Below are positions 63,846-64,000 of a stretch of 64,000 bases of DNA, piece after piece. The position numbers and the translations under genes are program-made. The stretch is from Pseudomonadota bacterium. Lineage in GTDB: Bacteria; Desulfobacterota; Desulfobulbia; Desulfobulbales; SURF-16. Position 1 is the stretch's first letter. Each line of letters begins with the position of its first letter. The notes beneath the pieces were generated by a model. That model saw only the letters and a program-made list of their open reading frames with translations. It was not told where the DNA came from and searched no databases. The stretch lies in contig JAHJKA010000066.1 in the NCBI GenBank assembly GCA_018822545.1, forward strand, positions 26,260-90,259, in the 5' to 3' direction.

Positions 63846-64000
63846 TGGCTTAAGGGCGTGCTGCCGGCCGGACCGGTGACAATGGGCATGGGTTCTTTGG
63901 ACTGTTCGAGGTGTTTTAACGTGACTTTATAAGTCAGGACATGGCCGGCCAAGGGGTGATTGTAGTCAAGGGTCACGGTGGTGTCGGCGAGCTCGATAAC
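63842..64000 (-). CDS. SlyD-like FKBP-type peptidyl-prolyl isomerase, C-terminal part
   Basis: The last 52 residues of a gene entering from the right edge. TVTLDYNHPLAGHVLTYKVTL matches the D-x-NHPLAG strand that closes the FKBP domain in SlyD proteins. No His-rich metal tail, so it is a short SlyD-type form. It overlaps thiD (ATGA-like junction). Confidence 0.85.
   Translation of the reverse strand, partial: VIELADTTVTLDYNHPLAGHVLTYKVTLKHLEQSKEPMPIVTGPAGSTPLSQ

Overview
The window looks like chromosome of an anaerobic, cytochrome-rich member of the Desulfobacterota (former Deltaproteobacteria), plausibly Desulfobulbales- or Geobacter-like. This rests on the many CXXCH multiheme cytochromes, three sigma54-type activators, HybA/NrfD-type quinone modules, OmcS-like proteins and PilZ proteins. 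I cannot name a species. I see no rRNA, tRNA, CRISPR array or insertion sequence.

Region 1 (1-21,185, all minus strand) is the outstanding part: an extracellular-electron-transfer locus. It encodes three hexaheme cytochromes that resemble the filament-forming OmcS of Geobacter, an NHL and a YVTN beta-propeller, an outer-membrane beta-barrel with a discoidin-like insertion, two lipoproteins with CsgG/GNA1162-like domains (one with ten tandem Ig-like repeats), a double-parvulin prolyl isomerase and a 42-heme cytochrome. Together they look like a complete nanowire plus outer-membrane conduit plus assembly factors. The two stand-alone OmcS-like genes (16192 and 18169) each carry the same regulatory stack: a dyad about 108 bp upstream, a sigma54 -24/-12 site, a long leader ending in a GEMM-I riboswitch, and an intrinsic terminator. 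By hand alignment the riboswitches carry A where c-di-GMP aptamers carry G, which suggests cGAMP. The 5' strand of their P1 helix can instead pair with the Shine-Dalgarno, giving a translational ON switch.

Region 2 (21,608-32,540) is signalling: a receiver-PilZ protein; a PhnD-like lipoprotein, heme-binding histidine kinase and NtrC-type activator operon; an omptin-like outer-membrane protease; PpnP; and a second PAS kinase / sigma54-activator pair.

Region 3 (32,765-53,000) is membrane quinone redox chemistry. Two FtsH genes flank a pentaheme cytochrome / HybA-like / HybB-like operon and a membrane kinase. Then come two paralogous modules, each with a small membrane protein, an NrfD and a MerR-type regulator. 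Between them lie a four-PAS sigma54 activator, a PilZ protein, a Tat-exported 4Fe-4S protein and a triheme c7 cytochrome. Shared GGCGCA-N3-TGCGC dyads lie upstream of both modules.

Region 4 (53,000-64,000) is mostly housekeeping: 3D-domain lipoprotein, PrmA, a DUF748/AsmA-like giant, PlsC, LD-carboxypeptidase, CoaX, a receiver-kinase, CutA, a zinc-ribbon protein, ThiD and a truncated SlyD-like isomerase.
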